64,000 nucleotides of DNA, taken from contig JAFGKW010000028.1 in the NCBI GenBank assembly GCA_016928355.1, positions 1 through 64,000 of the forward strand. Reading direction: 5' to 3'. This DNA is from Methanomicrobiaceae archaeon. Lineage in GTDB: Archaea > Halobacteriota > Methanomicrobia > Methanomicrobiales > Methanomicrobiaceae. Positions 19,385-29,902 of this stretch are shown here, one piece after another; position 1 is the stretch's first letter, and each line of letters begins with the position of its first letter. The position numbers and the translations under genes were made by a program. The notes under the pieces are model-generated. The model made no database searches, was not told the origin of the DNA, and saw only the letters and a program-made list of their open reading frames with translations.

Positions 19385-20089
19385 TTATATTCTGTGAGCT
19401 GGTTTTCTCTCCCTAAGGCTCTCCTTTCTTCTCTTCCAGAGGTACCATCCGGCAGCAGCCGAAACTGCGAGGACAAGGATTACTATTACACCCAGCCTAA
19501 AATCGATTACCAGCAGATTCTTCAGAAATTCCGACCCAAGTGCGATTAGAAAACAGCCTGTGAGAGCACCGCTGATTACGGCAATAAGGACCTGTAGTGG
19601 GGGAATGCCTATCATTCTGCCGACAATTGGAGTTGCAAGACCTCCTGTGCCCTGCATCGGAATCATTACAAAGATCGCAAGTCCGAGTGTTGAAAGCTTC
19701 TCCAGCCACCTGTGGCTCCTGAAAAAGGATTCGCCGCGCTCCATAAAGGAACTCATCCATCTTGTTCCGATAACGGGAATTTTAAGAGCAAGATCGAAGT
19801 TGAGCACCATGAAGAGCGTCGAAAGGATATCCATCAATGCGATTGAGAATGCAACAATCCACCATGGTATTCCAATGGCAATTCCGAGAGGGATAACACT
19901 CTCTTTTCCTGCAGGCGGAATGAAGTAGATGAACATAATCGTCATCATTGATAAAAACAGGGAATGCGGGAGAGCCAGCCAGAGCAGAAGGATATATGCG
20001 CCAAATATGGCGAAGGGAAGGCCCAGGTTCACGGCAATGGCTCCTGCATTCATTATCCTTTCGGCAGTTCCCTTATATTTGGTATCCAT
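19385..20089 (-). CDS. Small multi-drug export family membrane protein (COG2426-like)
   Basis: FIPPAGKESVIPLGIAIGIPWW; MIPMQGTGGLATPIVGRMIG. Confidence 0.75.
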   Translation of the reverse strand: MDTKYKGTAERIMNAGAIAVNLGLPFAIFGAYILLLWLALPHSLFLSMMTIMFIYFIPPAGKESVIPLGIAIGIPWWIVAFSIALMDILSTLFMVLNFDLALKIPVIGTRWMSSFMERGESFFRSHRWLEKLSTLGLAIFVMIPMQGTGGLATPIVGRMIGIPPLQVLIAVISGALTGCFLIALGSEFLKNLLVIDFRLGVIVILVLAVSAAAGWYLWKRRKESLRERKPAHRI

Positions 20090-20142
20090 CCGGTTTAAGA
20101 ATAAATGATTCGGAAATTAATAAAACAGGTGCATCTCCGTTT

Positions 20143-20826
20143 TCAGCCACCTTTCCTGCTATCAATCCTCTTGTAGAGGAAGTTTGCCGCACTTGCAATA
20201 ATTACCACTGCCAGTATCGTAAGCGCAAGGTAGAGCGGGTTTATGTGAAGAAACCCTGTCGCAAACTCAAATCCAACTGCAATAAGATATGATCCGATAA
20301 AGGCGCCTGCAGTAATACCGAGGAAAAGGTGCAGTTTCGGAAGTCCCATCATTCTCCCGACTATACTCCCGCCGATTCCCCCGGAACCCTGGAATGGAAC
20401 CATTATGAATAACATAAGCCCGAAGATGGATAATCTTTCGAGCCATTTGTATTTTATAAAAAACGAGCTTCCTTTATCCATGATCGTATGCACCCAGTTC
20501 CCTAATACGGGGATTTTGAGCACGAGATCGAAGTTGAGGATCATAAAAAGCGCCGCTGCCACATCCATCATTGCTGCCGTTGTCGCTATGACATACCACG
20601 GGATTCCCAGCGCAATTCCAAGTGGGATCACGCTTTCCTTTCCTGCAGGCGGAACAAAGTAGACTGCCATCAGGCCAAGAACTATCTCGAAATCTTCAGG
20701 TGCAAGACTGAGAAACAGGATCAGAATGTAGGTTCCGATAACGATAAACGGAAAAATAATGAAAAATGCTCTTTTTAAAAAAGGATCTTTTATTTCTGGA
20801 ATTTCAGGAGCATGGAGATCGGTCAT
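20143..20826 (-). CDS. Small multi-drug export family membrane protein, tandem paralog
   Basis: FVPPAGKESVIPLGIALGIPWY; MVPFQGSGGIGGSIVGRMMG. Confidence 0.75.
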   Translation of the reverse strand: MTDLHAPEIPEIKDPFLKRAFFIIFPFIVIGTYILILFLSLAPEDFEIVLGLMAVYFVPPAGKESVIPLGIALGIPWYVIATTAAMMDVAAALFMILNFDLVLKIPVLGNWVHTIMDKGSSFFIKYKWLERLSIFGLMLFIMVPFQGSGGIGGSIVGRMMGLPKLHLFLGITAGAFIGSYLIAVGFEFATGFLHINPLYLALTILAVVIIASAANFLYKRIDSRKGG

Positions 20827-20830
20827 CCGG

Positions 20831-21976
20831 TCAGTCCCGCCTGTCTTCGAATTCCCTGATGCGGCGCATTGCCTCTTTTAATGTATCCATCTTTGCTGCA
20901 TAGGATATCCGTATCCAGCCGGGAGCGTTGAAGGCTGTTCCCGGTGTTGTGGCTACATGAGCTTCGCTGAGCCACCTATCGCCGCGCTCCATATCGTCTC
21001 CGTTTATATTTACAAAGGCGTAAAAAGCACCTTCGGCAGGGGCGACTGTAAAGCCCATAGATTTCAGCTCCCCGCAGACATACTTTCTTCTTGAATCAAA
21101 TTCGGCCCTCATATCCGCAACACAGGACTGATCACCCTTCAGAGCAGCCACAGCACCCCACATCGCGAATGTCGCAGGGTGGCTGATCGTGTGTTGCTGG
21201 ACCTTTGTCATCGCTTTTGCCATATCCTGAGGGGCGGCTGCATACCCGATCCTCCAGCCGGTCATCGCGTATGCCTTTGAAAAACCGTTTATCGTTATTG
21301 TCCGGTCATCCATGCCGTCAAACGATCCTATCGAGAGGTGATCCTTTTCATAGATAAGTTTCTCGTAAATTTCGTCTGATAAGGCGATTATGTCGTTGTC
21401 CCTGCAGATGTCAGCGACAAGGTTCAGGGAGTCCTTGGAGAGAACTGAACCTGTCGGGTTCGACGGCGTATTGAGGATTACCATCTTTGTTTTGGCGGTT
21501 ATCTTTTCAAGCAGGGAATCGTCTAACTGGAAGCCTTTTTCATTCAGGCTGTGGTGAACCGGGACTCCTCCTGCAATTCTTACCGCCGGTTCGTACGAGA
21601 CCCAGGAAGGGTCAATTATTACAACCTCTTCGCAAGGGTTCAGGCAGGCCTCCATCGCCTCATATATATTGTTCTTTGCACCACAGGCAACGACAATCCC
21701 TGATGCCCCGATATCCACCTCGTTGTCGGTTTTTAGCTTCTCCGATATCGCCTCACGAAGCTCAGGTATCCCCTGGCTGGCTTCATAGTGCGTCTTTCCC
21801 TCATTTAGGGCATCTATGCAGGCATCTGTTATGTGCCGGGGGGTATCAAAGTCCGGTTCACCTATTGACAGAGAGATAACATCAGTTCCCTCTGCCTTCA
21901 TTCTCCTGGCCCGGTCCGTAATCTCAATGGTTGCGGAGGGCGGAATGCTGCTGATCTTCTCCGAAAGCGGCTTCAT
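20831..21976 (-). CDS. PLP-dependent class I/II aminotransferase (aspartate aminotransferase-like)
   Basis: SIGEPDFDTP, NTPSNPTGSV, INGFSKAYAMTGWRIGY Schiff-base lysine motif. Confidence 0.9.
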   Translation of the reverse strand: MKPLSEKISSIPPSATIEITDRARRMKAEGTDVISLSIGEPDFDTPRHITDACIDALNEGKTHYEASQGIPELREAISEKLKTDNEVDIGASGIVVACGAKNNIYEAMEACLNPCEEVVIIDPSWVSYEPAVRIAGGVPVHHSLNEKGFQLDDSLLEKITAKTKMVILNTPSNPTGSVLSKDSLNLVADICRDNDIIALSDEIYEKLIYEKDHLSIGSFDGMDDRTITINGFSKAYAMTGWRIGYAAAPQDMAKAMTKVQQHTISHPATFAMWGAVAALKGDQSCVADMRAEFDSRRKYVCGELKSMGFTVAPAEGAFYAFVNINGDDMERGDRWLSEAHVATTPGTAFNAPGWIRISYAAKMDTLKEAMRRIREFEDRRD

Positions 21977-21997
21977 GGGTAAGTTACCCTTCCTGTG

Positions 21998-22405
21998 TTA
22001 TTCAAGCCTTTTTACAAGTTTTATTGCAGATTCAACAGCTCTCTTTGCATAGTCTATGCGTTCTGAAGCCTCGAGTCTTGTCATTCCGGGACCTGAGATG
22101 CCAAGTGTTACCGGCTTGTCGAACTCGAGTGAGAGGTCGATGATCTTCCTGGCGGCGTGCTGGACGACGATTTCGTCGTGCTGTGTCGAACCCTCGATAA
22201 CGCAGCCGATTGTAACTACGGCATCGACCTTGTTCTCTTTTAGCATCTTCTTTATTGCAAGGGGCATGTCGTATGCGCCGGGAACGTAAATCCTGTCTAC
22301 AACCTCGGCACCGAGAAACTTCGCGTGTTCTTCTCCCTCGATCTCCATCATGTATGTCAGGTCGCGGTTGAATTCCGCAACAACAAATCCGAGTTTAACT
22401 GTCAT
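21998..22405 (-). CDS. ribH: 6,7-dimethyl-8-ribityllumazine synthase
   Basis: [39 protein letters not shown]. Confidence 0.92.
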   Translation of the reverse strand: MTVKLGFVVAEFNRDLTYMMEIEGEEHAKFLGAEVVDRIYVPGAYDMPLAIKKMLKENKVDAVVTIGCVIEGSTQHDEIVVQHAARKIIDLSLEFDKPVTLGISGPGMTRLEASERIDYAKRAVESAIKLVKRLE

Positions 22406-22475
22406 TTTTATCTCCTGTTTTAATAATCTGTATTTATTCGTTTTATACGGTTACTCTATTATCGTTTTCATCGTT

Positions 22476-22946
<471 letters not shown>

Positions 22947-22953
22947 TCACTCC

Positions 22954-24084
22954 TCAGATATTAAGCACTTTTTCAGCCGCTTCGACACCGCTTCCTGCAG
23001 GTTCATAGCCTAGCTGTCTGAATGCCTTCTCTGCAGCGCCGAGTACCGCGAGAACCTCGGGCGTTCCTGTGGCACCCATAGTGCCTATACGGAATATTAT
23101 GTCCTTCAGGTGGTCCTGGCCGCCCGAACACTCGATTCCTGCCTTTTTAATAAGCCCTCTGAACTCGCTGTCCTTTATTCCTTCTGGATAGCAGATTGCG
23201 GTCGCCGTGTTCGAGTAGGAATGCAGTGCGTCGGTTACAGGGAAGAGCTCAAGACCCCATGCAGAGGCTGCTGCCCTTACAGCATCGGCGAGATTTTTAT
23301 GGCGTGCAATCCTGTTTGAAAGCCCTTCCTCTTCTACTATCCTGCATGCCTCGCGCATCGCAAAGAACAGGGGCACTGCAGGAGTATATGGAGTCTGATC
23401 CTTTTCTGCACTTTTTTTGTATTTTTTAAGATCCAGGTAATAAGGCCGCCATTCGGAGAGATTCTCCCATGCCTTCTCAGATGCTGATACGGCCGATAGG
23501 CCTGCAGGTGCCGCAAGACATTTCTGCGATCCGAGAACCACGACATCGGCGCCCCACTTGTCTGCAAGGACCTCGTCGCCTGCAATCGATGTAATCCCAT
23601 CCATAATAAAGAGTGCATTGTGCTTTTTGCAGAGCCTTCCCACTGCTTCGGCAGGATTCTTTATCGCGGCCGATGTTTCGTTGTGAACAAGGGTTACAGC
23701 CTCTGCACCCTCCTCGAGTTCTGCTTCAAGCCTATCAAGCGGCAGCGGTGTTCCCCATTCTGAGGATAGTTCGATGGCCTCGCTCCCGTACATCTTACCG
23801 ATCTGATAGAGCCTCTCGCCGAATTTTCCATTGACAAGGCAGGCCATCTTCTTCTTTGCACAGAAGTTGGCAACCGATGCTTCCATTGCAGCCGTTCCGG
23901 AGCCTGAAATTATCAGGCAGTCATTTTCGGTGCCGAACATCGGTTTGAGCATCCGGTTGATATCCTTTAGGCATTCCCCGAATTCAGGGCCCCTGTGATT
24001 TATTGCCTGACGGGCCATCGCCATCCTTACGCGCTGTGGCATAGGGACCGGTCCCGGCATCATCAGAAGTGTTTCATCCTGCAT
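22954..24084 (-). CDS. Alanine-glyoxylate/serine-pyruvate type aminotransferase
   Basis: MMPGPVPMPQRVRMAMARQAINHRGPEF, HNETSAAIKNP, VVLGSQKCLAAPAGLS. Confidence 0.88.
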   Translation of the reverse strand: MQDETLLMMPGPVPMPQRVRMAMARQAINHRGPEFGECLKDINRMLKPMFGTENDCLIISGSGTAAMEASVANFCAKKKMACLVNGKFGERLYQIGKMYGSEAIELSSEWGTPLPLDRLEAELEEGAEAVTLVHNETSAAIKNPAEAVGRLCKKHNALFIMDGITSIAGDEVLADKWGADVVVLGSQKCLAAPAGLSAVSASEKAWENLSEWRPYYLDLKKYKKSAEKDQTPYTPAVPLFFAMREACRIVEEEGLSNRIARHKNLADAVRAAASAWGLELFPVTDALHSYSNTATAICYPEGIKDSEFRGLIKKAGIECSGGQDHLKDIIFRIGTMGATGTPEVLAVLGAAEKAFRQLGYEPAGSGVEAAEKVLNI

Positions 24085-24199
24085 AGAAATCAGTACCCAT
24101 ATTTAAAACGCCAAAGGCAATTTAGGTTGCGGGTTGCAACTGCCCCGGGCGGGAATTAAAGCGGCAGCTACAAACGAACGGATGAAAAAATGGAATTGA

Positions 24200-24283
24200 T
24201 TAACTAAGCACTCCGGGGAGTTCTTCTGCGATTATTGCAAGTATCTGTGCAAGCATTTTAAGAAACATTAGCCAGTCAAACAT
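24200..24283 (-). CDS. Candidate small hydrophobic/amphipathic peptide, 27 aa (not in ORF track)
   Basis: AGAGGAAAA SD-like sequence, ATG, MFDWLMFLKMLAQILAIIAEELPGVLS*; hairpin immediately upstream. Confidence 0.45.
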   Translation of the reverse strand: MFDWLMFLKMLAQILAIIAEELPGVLS

Positions 24284-24297
24284 TATATTTTCCTCTC

Positions 24298-24315
24298 TGT
24301 CCCGCTATCGGGACA
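24298..24315 (-). promoter_or_regulatory. Perfect 7-bp inverted repeat (tgtcccg-ctat-cgggaca) in leader of the 27-aa ORF
   Basis: Seen directly; ends about 14 nt upstream of ATG on minus strand. Confidence 0.4.
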
Positions 24316-24453
24316 ATTAAAAATCTGAACAACACTTAAAAAAGATTTTTAATCGTCAATTCTACTGAACTATTATTGCCATATTAGCAATAGAGGGAAA
24401 TGAAAAGCAACAATTGAAGAAATTATTTGATTGTTATTTCACGGCTTTCTTCT

Positions 24454-25134
24454 TCATTTAATGTCGGGACCAAATTCAGCGAGGGCGATAACAGGGGAAG
24501 CATCAATTTTTTCATGAAAATAGGGGTATATCCTAAGCCTGAAGGGCTCTTCATCATCCGGTATCTCCGAAAGATCTGCGTCCTCCAGCAACAGCACAGG
24601 CTTATTTCCGCAGAGAAATCTCCTGTGTGACTCTCTTCCTTCTTCACGGTGATTTGGAGACGAGACAGATATCGCGTCAAGACCAAAGAGTTTCAGTTGT
24701 GGAAAGGCATTTTTGAGGTATTCGGGGAGTGAGGGATGTATCCACGGGTGGTCACGTTCGTATTGGTCGTTTTTTCCCCGGAAACTGCCCGCTCCTGTTC
24801 TGATTAAAATTCCCTCCGCATCAAGATATTTCTCATTCAACCCGGCAAAATCCTCAGGTGAAAGCGGGTCATCGCATTTTTTTTCAATATCGATGCAGTA
24901 TGCAGGATAGAGATGGTATTCGGGGCCGATATATTGCGAGAGTGATGCTCCGCCATCACAGAAATGCATGGGAAGATCGATGTGAGTCCCGGTATGGACG
25001 TTGACCGATGCATTTGAACTGTTTGCAGAATCTCCTTTCTTTATCGATTTAAACCTGAAAAATTCAGGTTCGGGTGTCCCGGGGTATAGTGGAGTCTCAG
25101 TATTCAGCGGGTGCGAGAGGAGGATTAATTTCAA
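24454..25134 (-). CDS. Cyclase family protein (kynurenine formamidase-like)
   Basis: SNASVNVHTGTHIDLPMHFCDGG metal-site motif HxGTHxDxPxH. Confidence 0.85.
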   Translation of the reverse strand: MKLILLSHPLNTETPLYPGTPEPEFFRFKSIKKGDSANSSNASVNVHTGTHIDLPMHFCDGGASLSQYIGPEYHLYPAYCIDIEKKCDDPLSPEDFAGLNEKYLDAEGILIRTGAGSFRGKNDQYERDHPWIHPSLPEYLKNAFPQLKLFGLDAISVSSPNHREEGRESHRRFLCGNKPVLLLEDADLSEIPDDEEPFRLRIYPYFHEKIDASPVIALAEFGPDIK

Positions 25135-25787
25135 GCGATCATCACCTTTTCGAGATAATACCTGAGGTCATTGAGGTCATTTATGATGTATTCCACATCG
25201 GGCAGATTCGATAGCATATCAGGAACATCTCCATATACGCGCCCGATAAATCTCACGCCCGAGGCTTTTGCGGCCTCCCAGTCGTTTTTTGCGTCGCCGA
25301 TAAAGACAGTTCTTTCCGGATCCACTCCCTCTTTTTCAAGTATGCGAAGGATGTGATCCTTCTTTGCACCCGGAGATCCGAAGACTCCTGAGAAGTATGA
25401 TTTAAGATTGCGTTCTCGGACAATTTTCTTCAGTTCTTCTTCTGGTGTTGCTGAAACGACGTATAGAGGAATCTTTTCTGATATATTTCCAATCAGCTCT
25501 CTGGCTCCCCCGACAAAAGGCGACCTGATAACTTCATCGTAGACGAGCTCTTCGAAGCGTGCCGAGAGCTCTTCCATTCTCGACTCAGTCAGCTCTTCTT
25601 TTAAAATATTCTTATAAAAGTACCTGATTTTGTCGTACCTTGACATCCCACCGTTTTCCCGGTGGAACTGAACCATCTCTTCCACGTGCGCCGGTGAGAA
25701 TGAGAAGAGCTTCCTGAATGCCTCTGTTTTTGCCTGTACCGACTCTAATACTATTCCGTCGAAATCGAGTATTAACAGCTCTATCAT
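25131..25787 (-). CDS. HAD superfamily hydrolase
   Basis: LDFDGIVLES motif I, VVSATPEEELK motif II, FIGDAKNDWEAAK motif IV; 4-nt overlap with downstream cyclase gene. Confidence 0.85.
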   Translation of the reverse strand: MIELLILDFDGIVLESVQAKTEAFRKLFSFSPAHVEEMVQFHRENGGMSRYDKIRYFYKNILKEELTESRMEELSARFEELVYDEVIRSPFVGGARELIGNISEKIPLYVVSATPEEELKKIVRERNLKSYFSGVFGSPGAKKDHILRILEKEGVDPERTVFIGDAKNDWEAAKASGVRFIGRVYGDVPDMLSNLPDVEYIINDLNDLRYYLEKVMIA

Positions 25788-25869
25788 TGGACTCCGTCTC
25801 TATCGTTTATCCGGGGCTGTGATAATTTTTTGGTGCCGGGTTTGTGATTGATGTTATTTGGATATAATA

Positions 25870-26098
25870 GGGCATAAGCCCCTGTCGGGGCAGCCCCGTG
25901 ATAAATTCGCTATGCGAATTTGCGCAATGATGATAGCCCGGCCTGGACACTACCCCTCCGGGTAGCCTCGGCCGGGGAGGAGTTCTCGATAAAGAAATTA
26001 TTTTGGAGCAAAAAGAGATCCTTGCCCATCCTTTTTGCGAATTATCGTGATTAGGGGGAAGGCGATAGGGAAGGAGGGACGTCTCCATTCCTTGATAA
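25870..26098 (+). repeat. Dispersed structured intergenic element, copy B
   Basis: gggcataagcccctgtcggggc ... aaattcgctatgcgaattt ... ctacccctccgggtag ... G-rich core; aligns with copies D and E. Confidence 0.75.
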
Positions 26099-26165
26099 AA
26101 TAATATCTGTCGCTCTTCCAAGACCCCGAAAACAATTATTCAGTCCTGTGCCAATTACTTATCAT

Positions 26166-26558
26166 ATGTCAAAAGTGGCGATAATATCGGGTTCGGCTTC
26201 TGATTCACATATAGTTGATAAGGCCAAGGCAGTTCTCGACGAAAACGGAACTGAATATGACGTTCAGGTACTGTCTGCACACCGGAACCCTGTCGAGCTT
26301 GATGAATATGTAACCGGCTCCGACGCCGATGTATTCATCTGCATTGCGGGTCTCTCTGCGGCCCTTCCCGGGGTCGTTGCATCGAGGACCGAAAAGCCTG
26401 TTATCGGTGTTCCTGTCTCCGGAACCCTCGGCGGGCTTGATGCACTTCTTTCAATCGCTCAGATGCCGAAAGGAATCCCTGTTGCATGCGTTGGAATAGA
26501 TAACGGGGCTAATGCGGCACATCTGTCATTGAGGATTTTGAAGGTAAATACTGAATAA
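26166..26558 (+). CDS. purE: AIR carboxylase / N5-CAIR mutase PurE
   Basis: [40 protein letters not shown]; start moved to internal ATG ([10 protein letters not shown]). Confidence 0.92.
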   Translation: MSKVAIISGSASDSHIVDKAKAVLDENGTEYDVQVLSAHRNPVELDEYVTGSDADVFICIAGLSAALPGVVASRTEKPVIGVPVSGTLGGLDALLSIAQMPKGIPVACVGIDNGANAAHLSLRILKVNTE

Positions 26559-26589
26559 AACTATTTTTTAGAATATTTTTTTGTAATTA

Positions 26590-26851
26590 AAGGGAGGGGG
26601 TGAGTCCCCCTCCCTATTACCCTCCCGCCTATGGAGATAGTCGAAAGAGAGGATGGACGAGCATCCTCTCTTTCTTTAGAGAGTTAATTTTTCAGATTGA
26701 TTTAATATTTTAATTCCTCTGGCCGAAGGCCGGATATCGCGATAGCGCAAAGCCCTGATTTCAGGGCGGGTTCGCGAATCGCGAACTTGCGCAAGGGTTG
26801 CCTACCGAAGGGCTATCGCCCTTTCGAAACCTATGGCGACCTTCGGTCACC
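26590..26851 (-). repeat. Dispersed structured intergenic element, copy C (reverse orientation)
   Basis: On minus strand: ggtgaccgaaggtcgcc ... gatgctcgtccatcctctc ... gggagggtaatagggaggggg ... ccccctccct. Confidence 0.65.
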
Positions 26852-26920
26852 TTAAATTACGATACTTTAGCATCGGGTTTATGTCCCTAAAATATTCGAA
26901 AAATTGTTGATTTTAAAAAA

Positions 26921-28189
26921 TCAGGAGTCTTTAAAGAGACTATCTCTTACAATTTTTACAGCGCACAGGTCGCCGCACATCGAGCAGGTGTCGGTCTTGC
27001 CGTCCCTCTCGTGTATCTTTTTTGCATGCTCTCCGAACATCGCAAGCGAGAACTGCTTCTTCCAGTCAAGGTTCCGGCGGGCATATGCCATCTCTTCTTC
27101 GCCTGTACCTAACCAGTCGATTCCGGGACGGGTGGTGTCCCCGACATGGGCCGCAAGCCTGGCAACACGCGTTCCCTCCCTGATATCCTCAACAGACGGC
27201 AGTGCAAGGTGTTCTGAGGGTGAGACCATACATAGGAAGTCTGCACCGTTCATCGCCGCGATTGCGCCTCCTATTGCACCTGAGACATGATCGTATCCGG
27301 GAACAATGTCTGTAACAAGCGGCCCTAGAAGGTACAGGGGGGCACCTGCAGTCAGTTCCTTTATTGTTTTAACATTGTAACCGATCTGGTCAACTGGAAT
27401 ATGTCCCGGCCCCTCAATCATCCTCTGGACTCCTGCATCATGGGACCTCCGGGCAAGATCGCCGAGAGTGAGATACTCGACGGTCTTTGCCATTTTTCCT
27501 GCATCGATCATCGCACCTGGTCTCATCCCGTCTCCGAGGGATATTACTACATCATATTCGGCGAGAATCTCCAGCAGGTAGTCGTACTCCGTAAAGAGCG
27601 GGTTCTCCTCTCCTGTAGAGGCCATCATGGCGATATGAAACGCTCCTCCTCTTGAGACCACTCCCATGACCCTCGGGTCTTTCTTCAGGGCGTCCATCGC
27701 CTGAATATTTACGCCGCAGTGAAGTGTCAGGAAATCTACCCCCTGTTTGCAGTGCTCTCTGATGACATTGAAAAGGGTGTCTGGATCCAGGTCCGGGGCG
27801 CTTCCTGCACGCCGCACGGCCTCGTAGACCGGCACGGTTCCCACCGTTGTATCAAGCTCAAGAATGCGTTTTCGAATCTCCTTGAGGTCGCCGCCGGTGG
27901 AGAGATCCATAATTGCATCTGCGCCCTCGGAGATTGCGCATTTTGCTTTTTCCATTTCAAGATGCGGGTCACATCTCAGACCTGATGTTCCAATATTTAC
28001 ATTGACTTTGACCGTGCATCCTTCACCTATTGCACAGAGCTTATGCTCGCGTATCTGGTTTGCGGGGATTACCGCTTTTCCTGCCGCTACTGCCCTGGCA
28101 AGTCTTCCGGGTTCTGTATTCTGCATCTCTGCAGCTCTTCGAACAATCTCCGGGATACCTGATTTACATTCCCCTGCAAGGGTTTGCAT
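26921..28189 (-). CDS. thiC: Phosphomethylpyrimidine synthase ThiC
   Basis: VNVNIGTSGLRCD, DLSTGGDLKEIRKRIL, RGGAFHIAMM, C-terminal CSMCGDLCAVK. Confidence 0.95.
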   Translation of the reverse strand: MQTLAGECKSGIPEIVRRAAEMQNTEPGRLARAVAAGKAVIPANQIREHKLCAIGEGCTVKVNVNIGTSGLRCDPHLEMEKAKCAISEGADAIMDLSTGGDLKEIRKRILELDTTVGTVPVYEAVRRAGSAPDLDPDTLFNVIREHCKQGVDFLTLHCGVNIQAMDALKKDPRVMGVVSRGGAFHIAMMASTGEENPLFTEYDYLLEILAEYDVVISLGDGMRPGAMIDAGKMAKTVEYLTLGDLARRSHDAGVQRMIEGPGHIPVDQIGYNVKTIKELTAGAPLYLLGPLVTDIVPGYDHVSGAIGGAIAAMNGADFLCMVSPSEHLALPSVEDIREGTRVARLAAHVGDTTRPGIDWLGTGEEEMAYARRNLDWKKQFSLAMFGEHAKKIHERDGKTDTCSMCGDLCAVKIVRDSLFKDS

Positions 28190-28228
28190 GGATATACTTT
28201 TGTTCCTGATAACTTAAACAATCATTAC

Positions 28229-28834
28229 ATGCCAGTTGAATGGATACCCGGGACAGGGTACTTCTCAAACTCTTATGTATATGGTTCAGTTCTGATCGAT
28301 GCAGGGGCAACTCCATTTATGGTCGAGCCCTACCGGGATGATATCAGGACGATTATCCTTACTCACTGCCATTATGACCATATCGCTCATCTCAGGGAGA
28401 TCCGGGATATGTGCGGCGGTGCGGAGGTATGTATACACGAACTTGACGCGCCCGGACTTACCGACCAGAGCCTGAACCTGTCGATGATGTTTGGTGAAAG
28501 GGGGTCTGATATCGGACCTGATGTTATTTTGTCGGAAGGGGATGAGATAGGCGGCCTGAGAGTAATCCATACTCCCGGCCATACTGCCGGTGGAATCTGC
28601 CTGTACAACAGCGATGAGATGATCCTCTTCTCCGGGGATACCGTATTTTCCGACGGTGGTTTCGGGCGTTATGACTTTCCCGGCGGAAGCCTGGAGATGC
28701 TGAGGAATTCGATTGAGAGATTGTCGAAACTCGACATTGAAGGACTTTTTCCTGGCCACGGCAATCCTGTTTTTTCAGGCGGGAATAGACATATCATGGC
28801 ATCCCTTCAGGTATTGAAGATGAGTTATTTTTGA
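28229..28834 (+). CDS. Metallo-beta-lactamase fold hydrolase
   Basis: ILTHCHYDHIAHL, HTPGHTAGGICLY, LFPGHGNPV. Confidence 0.92.
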   Translation: MPVEWIPGTGYFSNSYVYGSVLIDAGATPFMVEPYRDDIRTIILTHCHYDHIAHLREIRDMCGGAEVCIHELDAPGLTDQSLNLSMMFGERGSDIGPDVILSEGDEIGGLRVIHTPGHTAGGICLYNSDEMILFSGDTVFSDGGFGRYDFPGGSLEMLRNSIERLSKLDIEGLFPGHGNPVFSGGNRHIMASLQVLKMSYF

Positions 28835-28837
28835 ATT

Positions 28838-29272
28838 ATGAAAGAGAGAGGTATCTACTGTCTTGTATTTCAAAACCCGCAGGTTAGCCGGAGGGTAGGT
28901 GCTCTTGGCGATGTGGAGTTTTTTTCCGGCTGGCATATATATGTCGGCTCGGCCATGGGGTCTGCCGGGTTTTCAAGAGTGAGACGACACATCGCTCTTT
29001 CGGCAGGGAAGAATAAAAAACCACGATGGCACGTTGATTACCTGTTGACCTCTCCTTTCTTTCTTCTTGATTCAGTTTTTTGTGGGTGTACGAATGAGAG
29101 ACTCGAGTGTGTCCTTGCCGGGATCTTAGGGGGGGAGAGGGTTAGCGGCTTCGGATGTTCCGATTGTAAGTGTAAATCACATCTGTTCAGGAGAAAGGAG
29201 AATCCCTGTGATGAGATCATGTCCGCATTTGTCAGCCTGGGAATTCCTGTTCATATGAAAAATATCAAATAA
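28838..29272 (+). CDS. DUF123 / GIY-YIG-like nuclease family protein
   Basis: GIYCLVF..WHIYVGSAMG...RVRRHI...WHVDYLLT, C-terminal GFGCSDCKCKSHLF. Confidence 0.88.
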   Translation: MKERGIYCLVFQNPQVSRRVGALGDVEFFSGWHIYVGSAMGSAGFSRVRRHIALSAGKNKKPRWHVDYLLTSPFFLLDSVFCGCTNERLECVLAGILGGERVSGFGCSDCKCKSHLFRRKENPCDEIMSAFVSLGIPVHMKNIK

Positions 29273-29294
29273 CTTAAAATAGACTAAAATCATT

Positions 29295-29873
29295 ATGAAA
29301 GTGCTTGGGATTTCCGGGAGTATGAGGGCTGAGGGCAATACCTCAATTCTTGTAAGAAAAATAGTAGATTATATCGAGGCCGAGGGCTGTGATGAGTTTA
29401 ATACCGAGTATATAACTCTGGCAGGAAAAAAGATATCGCCATGTATCGGGTGTGAGAAGTGCAGGGAGAGCAAATGGTGCGTTCTGGACGATGAATGGGA
29501 CGATATTGCAGAAAAAATGATGGAGTGCGATATACTTATCCTCGGTTCTCCTACTTATTACTATGATGTCAATGGGCAGACGAAGAATTTCATTGACAGG
29601 ACATATTCCCTGTTCCATGACAGAAAACTGGCAGGAAAATATGCGGTTGTAATCTCTGTCTGTGCGGACAGGGGCTGCGAGAGGACTCTCTCCACCCTCG
29701 AGGGCTTTGTCAATACACATGAATTTGGCTATATCGGATATGTTGCAGGCAAAGGTGCAGGTCCCGGGGATGTACTAAAAGATAAAAGAGCAATCGAGAA
29801 GTCAGTTGAAGTGGCTGAACGCATACTTAAATTGGTGAGCAGGACCCGTCGGGATAGTAAGAGAAAGCAATAG
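29295..29873 (+). CDS. Iron-sulfur flavoprotein / NADPH-dependent FMN reductase family
   Basis: GISGSMRAEGNTSILV, CIGCEKCRESKWCV cluster motif, GSPTYYYDVNGQTKNFIDR. Confidence 0.88.
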   Translation: MKVLGISGSMRAEGNTSILVRKIVDYIEAEGCDEFNTEYITLAGKKISPCIGCEKCRESKWCVLDDEWDDIAEKMMECDILILGSPTYYYDVNGQTKNFIDRTYSLFHDRKLAGKYAVVISVCADRGCERTLSTLEGFVNTHEFGYIGYVAGKGAGPGDVLKDKRAIEKSVEVAERILKLVSRTRRDSKRKQ

Positions 29874-29902
29874 AGATATTTAATAATATATATTATATTT
29901 TT

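Noticed and set aside
25807-26121. 104-aa minus ORF over repeat copy B (and the 63-aa ORF 60893-61084 over copy D)
   Set aside because: Similar translated strings arise because both overlap the same repeat element antisense; no SD and not a protein family
28190-28228. TPP riboswitch before thiC
   Set aside because: Only about 40 bp separate thiC from the divergent gene, with no THI-box-like sequence
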